Assembly: GCA_023396535.1 (NCBI GenBank)
Contig: JAEWWD010000016.1
Location: forward strand, 1-8,947
Direction of reading: 5' to 3'
DNA from: Bacillota bacterium
GTDB lineage: Bacteria; Bacillota; Clostridia; Christensenellales; CAG-138
Length of the DNA stretch: 8,947 bases
Shown piece by piece: positions 6,450-8,947 of the stretch. The notes under the pieces were generated by a model. The model searched no databases, was not told the DNA's origin, and worked only from the letters and a program-made list of their open reading frames with translations. The stretch's first letter is position 1; the number at the start of each line of letters is the position of its first letter. The translations under genes were made by a program, and so were the position numbers.

Positions 6450-7769
6450 ATGAAAGTCAAGGTTGCCAAGTTCGGCGGCAGCTCTCTTGCAGACGCCGCA
6501 CAGTTCCGTAAAGTGAAGGCCATTATGGACGCCGACGAATCGCGCCTGTTTGCCGTGCCTTCCGCACCGGGCAAGCGAACTTATACCGATAAAAAGGTTA
6601 CGGATCTACTTTACCGCTGCCAGTCGCGCGCGGCGGCCGGCGATCATTTTGAAGAGGAATTCGATCTTATCGCGGCACGCTACATCGAAATTGCGCAGGA
6701 GCTGAACCTGAAGGTGGATATCCGTCCGCATCTGCAGACAGTATGGGCGGAAATCAAGCGCGGGGCTTCGCCGGATTATGCCGCGAGCCGCGGAGAATAC
6801 CTCAACGGGCTGCTGCTCGCGGATTACCTCGGGTTTGAATTCGTGGACGCGGCGGAATTAATCCGCTTTTCAGCGAACGGCAAATTCGACTCGGAGCTCA
6901 CGCAGGAGCTCATGCAGAAGCGGCTTGCCGGAAAATCCCGCGTGGTGGTACCCGGCTTCTACGGCTCCCTGCCCGACGGCAGTATCAAGGTGTTCCCGCG
7001 CGGCGGATCGGACATCACCGGTGCCATTGTCGCGCGCGGCGTCAGCGCCGACCTCTACGAGAACTGGACGGACGTTTCCGGCTTCATGATGGTCGATCCG
7101 CGTATCGTCAAGGACGCCGTACCCATCCGCATCGTGACGTATTCGGAGCTGCGCGAGCTTGCGTATATGGGCGCAACGGTGCTGCACGAGGATTCCGTAT
7201 TCCCCGTGCGGCAGGCCTGCATCCCCATCAACGTACGCAACACCAACGCGCCGGATGAAGACGGCACCATGATTATCCCCGATAACGAAGGGGAGGCGCT
7301 CGGCGGCAAGCTGACGGGCATAGCGGGACGGTGCGGTTTTACCGTTATCGCCATTGCCAAGGACAATATGCACAATGAGATCGGCTTCGGCTACCGTGTT
7401 CTCAAGGTACTCAAAAACCACGGCATTTCCTTCGAGCACATTCCGACCGGCATCGATACCATGTCCGTCATCATATCGGACGCCGAGCTCGAGGGCAAAC
7501 GAAACGCCGTAGTCGATGAGATCATGGCCACCTGCAATCCGGACAGTGTGGAGGTGCACGATAACCTCGCGTTGATCGCAACGGTGGGCCGCGGCATGGT
7601 GCATTACGTCGGCGTAGCCGCCAAGCTGTTCAACGCGCTGGCGCGTTCGGGCGTGAACGTGCGTATGATCGATCAGGGCTCCAGCGAAATGAACATCATC
7701 GTAGGCGTGGAAAACGATGAATTTGAAATGGCTGTCCGCGCTATTTATGAAGCGTTCAAGAACGGCTGA
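6450..7769 (+). CDS. lysC: Aspartate kinase with C-terminal ACT domains
   Basis: Phosphorylates L-aspartate with ATP to give 4-phospho-aspartate, the entry to lysine/diaminopimelate, threonine and methionine synthesis. The 439-residue product has the amino-acid-kinase domain: KFGGSSLADA at 7-16, the substrate loop SRGEYLNG at 113-120, PRGGSDITGA at 183-192, ENWTDVSGFMMVDPRIV at 204-220 and LAYMGATVLHEDSVFPV at 237-253. Two ACT domains follow at about 295-360 and 372-437 (IATVGRGMVHYVGVAAKLF at 376-394), so allosteric inhibition by lysine and/or threonine is expected, though which cannot be read. Single-polypeptide length and layout resemble class III aspartokinases; there is no homoserine dehydrogenase fusion. 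GGAGG at 6432-6436 lies 13 nt before the ATG, a rather long gap. No lysine riboswitch can fit in the 19-bp space upstream, so expression should follow the serA promoter. The symbol lysC is by family; a paralogue name may be more exact. Confidence 0.92.
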   Translation: MKVKVAKFGGSSLADAAQFRKVKAIMDADESRLFAVPSAPGKRTYTDKKVTDLLYRCQSRAAAGDHFEEEFDLIAARYIEIAQELNLKVDIRPHLQTVWAEIKRGASPDYAASRGEYLNGLLLADYLGFEFVDAAELIRFSANGKFDSELTQELMQKRLAGKSRVVVPGFYGSLPDGSIKVFPRGGSDITGAIVARGVSADLYENWTDVSGFMMVDPRIVKDAVPIRIVTYSELRELAYMGATVLHEDSVFPVRQACIPINVRNTNAPDEDGTMIIPDNEGEALGGKLTGIAGRCGFTVIAIAKDNMHNEIGFGYRVLKVLKNHGISFEHIPTGIDTMSVIISDAELEGKRNAVVDEIMATCNPDSVEVHDNLALIATVGRGMVHYVGVAAKLFNALARSGVNVRMIDQGSSEMNIIVGVENDEFEMAVRAIYEAFKNG

Positions 7770-7807
7770 GTTCGTCAGGTCTGCCGCCACATCATGAAAT
7801 CGCAATT

Positions 7808-7837
7808 GCATCCGGCGCACAATCGCCGGATGCTTTT
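7808..7837 (+). terminator. Rho-independent terminator of the serA-DUF1015-lysC operon
   Basis: GCATCCGGCG (7808-7817) and CGCCGGATGC (7824-7833) form a perfect 10-bp stem with the six-base loop CACAAT, followed by TTTT (7834-7837) and an AT-rich tail. It lies about 40 bp after the lysC stop and marks the operon end. The remainder of the convergent gap to 7943 shows no gene and no clear terminator for the minus-strand transporter. Confidence 0.92.
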
Positions 7838-7943
7838 ATATTCTGTCTGCCCGGAATCTCCGCTGGATGACAAGAGAAACAACCGTATCAGAATAGGCTT
7901 GTGATTACGCGCTTACCCAGTATAAAGAGTACCGCGGTTATTT

Positions 7944-8873
7944 TTATATGGGAGTCTCAGACATTTGCTCCGCCTCATCCTTCACAGGCGCCGTTTTTGC
8001 CGCGTTGCGGCGGAAATTCTCCCGATAGAACAACAATACGCCGGAAAGTATAATGAGTCCGCCCAGCACGGTGGACCATCCCGGCACCTCGTGGCCCAGC
8101 ACCGCCCCCCATATGGTGGTCAAAAACGGCGTAATGAACATGTAATTACTCGCGTAGGATGTCTTTTCAGCTCTGGAGAGCGCGACAGTCCACGCCACAT
8201 ACGCTACAGCGCTGCTCAGCACGCCCATCACGACGATGTATATATGTACGATGGCCGGCGCCTGCCTGAACTGCCCGACTGCGCTCGGCGCAAACATGCA
8301 CAGCAGAAGCGTGCCCGCAAATATGCTGTATACCGCTGTCTGCAGCGGCGTATACGTGCGCGACAGCCTTCGCTGCAGCAGGTTATAGCTGCTCAGAAGA
8401 AAGCTGCCCAGAGTCAGCCAAAGCACGCCCATATTGAACGAAAAGCTATCGCCTATGAGCAGCAGCACCACGATACCCACAAATTCTACGCCCACGGCGA
8501 CCCATTGATATGTCTTGAGCCGTTCTTTATAGAATATGCGCGCAAGTACTGCCGTCAGGACCGGAACGCAGGTAAGCACGATGCTGCCCGTAGCCGCTGT
8601 GACCTGCGGATTACCGGTGTTGAACACGATCATGTACAAAAAGAAGCCCATGCCTCCCGACGCGAAAAACCACGGAACGTCGCGCAGGCGGGGCGGCCTG
8701 ACCTTCGCAATCAGCGCGAAGGGAACGAGCGTAAGGGATGCCACTGCAAAGCGCACAAACGCAAGGGAAAAAGGCGTAAAATAGGGCGAGGACAGTTTTG
8801 TCAGTACATAGGGCAGAGACCAGAATAGTATCGTTATACTCGCATAAATATGAAAACTATTGTTGCGTTTCAC
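7944..8873 (-). CDS. EamA/DMT-family transporter
   Basis: Integral membrane protein of the drug/metabolite transporter superfamily, usually exporters of amino acids, metabolites or toxic compounds; the substrate cannot be inferred. The 309-residue product shows about ten hydrophobic segments in two EamA repeats: about 9-27, 34-56, 66-86, 91-113 and 124-141, then 148-165, 179-197, 208-228, 240-258 and 266-283. Typical sequences include the first-repeat stretch ATGSIVLTCVPVLTAVLARI (94-113) and KERLKTYQWVAVGVEFVGI (116-134), echoed in the second repeat by YMFITPFLTTIWGAVLGHEV (244-263). A charged tail follows (about 284-309). I start at the GTG at 8873 because GAGGAGG (8888-8882) lies 8 nt upstream; in-frame ATGs at 8912 and 8939 would add 13 or 22 residues but lack well-spaced ribosome binding sites. 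It converges on the serA operon, with no stated link beyond that. Confidence 0.9.
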   Translation of the reverse strand: MKRNNSFHIYASITILFWSLPYVLTKLSSPYFTPFSLAFVRFAVASLTLVPFALIAKVRPPRLRDVPWFFASGGMGFFLYMIVFNTGNPQVTAATGSIVLTCVPVLTAVLARIFYKERLKTYQWVAVGVEFVGIVVLLLIGDSFSFNMGVLWLTLGSFLLSSYNLLQRRLSRTYTPLQTAVYSIFAGTLLLCMFAPSAVGQFRQAPAIVHIYIVVMGVLSSAVAYVAWTVALSRAEKTSYASNYMFITPFLTTIWGAVLGHEVPGWSTVLGGLIILSGVLLFYRENFRRNAAKTAPVKDEAEQMSETPI

Positions 8874-8881
8874 CGGTGACG

Positions 8882-8888
8882 CCTCCTC
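8882..8888 (-). promoter_or_regulatory. Ribosome binding site that sets the GTG start of the EamA gene
   Basis: On the minus strand GAGGAGG is followed by an 8-nt spacer and GTG at 8873. The alternative ATG at 8912 has AGGAG only 1 nt before it, which is too close. Confidence 0.75.
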
Positions 8889-8890
8889 AA

Positions 8891-8909
8891 AGAGACTCAA
8901 CCCGTCTCT
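8891..8909 (-). other. Leader hairpin before the EamA ribosome binding site
   Basis: AGAGAC and GTCTCT (8891-8896 and 8904-8909) form a 6-bp stem with a 7-nt loop in the 5' leader, directly ahead of the Shine-Dalgarno sequence. It might affect translation or message stability, or be incidental. Confidence 0.35.
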
Positions 8910-8940
8910 CATTCTCCTGTATTTGTAATTCGCAAACACT

Positions 8941-8946
8941 ATTATA
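8941..8946 (-). promoter_or_regulatory. -10 box of the EamA gene promoter
   Basis: A perfect TATAAT on the minus strand about 68 bp upstream of the GTG start. The -35 element would lie beyond the right edge, so the promoter cannot be fully judged. Transcription would start near 8934, giving a leader of about 60 nt. Confidence 0.5.
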
Positions 8947-8947
8947 G

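Noticed and set aside
6870..7820. 316-codon minus-strand open frame opposite aspartate kinase
   Set aside because: Shadow frame of lysC; it begins inside the terminator stem-loop and shows no motif.
7898..7943. Terminator for the minus-strand EamA gene near ACCGCGGT (7931-7937 region)
   Set aside because: The palindrome leaves no loop, and no T run follows on the minus strand.

Overview
The window looks like chromosomal DNA from a GC-rich anaerobic Firmicute of the class Clostridia. The evidence is a butyrate kinase, a short ACT-type phosphoglycerate dehydrogenase next to a DUF1015 gene, strong GGAGG-type ribosome binding sites and Rho-independent terminators. Genus cannot be set from sequence alone. 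There is no insertion sequence, phage gene, CRISPR array, tRNA or rRNA. It reads as an ordinary housekeeping region with a few unusual local features.

Left part (1-2675, plus strand): butyrate kinase (buk), then a small single-pass membrane protein with a long Pro/Thr/Ser tail, then glutamate racemase (murI), closed by a clear terminator at 2651-2673. Middle (2676-3323, minus strand): a metallo D,D-peptidase-like protein of the M15 type with a C-terminal peptidoglycan-binding domain. It converges on murI, so murI and this gene make a small cell-wall neighbourhood, with the stalk protein possibly part of it.

A 542-bp non-coding stretch (3324-3865) separates the peptidase from a divergent plus-strand operon. 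It contains a near-perfect 20-bp-period tandem repeat ending at the -35 box of a good sigma-A-type promoter (TTGCTT-17-TATAAT, 3701-3729), and further upstream a cluster of GCTTATA repeats and a 10-bp palindrome.

Right part (3866-7837, plus strand): serA, a DUF1015 protein and aspartate kinase (lysC-like), tightly spaced (54 and 19 bp gaps) and closed by a perfect 10-bp-stem terminator. SerA takes 3-phosphoglycerate into serine synthesis. Aspartate kinase opens the lysine/threonine/methionine pathway. The DUF1015 protein between them has no established function. Finally, a minus-strand EamA/DMT-family transporter (7944-8873) converges on this operon; its promoter -10 box lies at the right edge of the window.

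The most useful leads are the DUF1015 protein locked between serA and aspartate kinase, the phased repeat at the serA promoter, and the headless Pro/Thr stalk protein. No clearly new multi-gene system was found.
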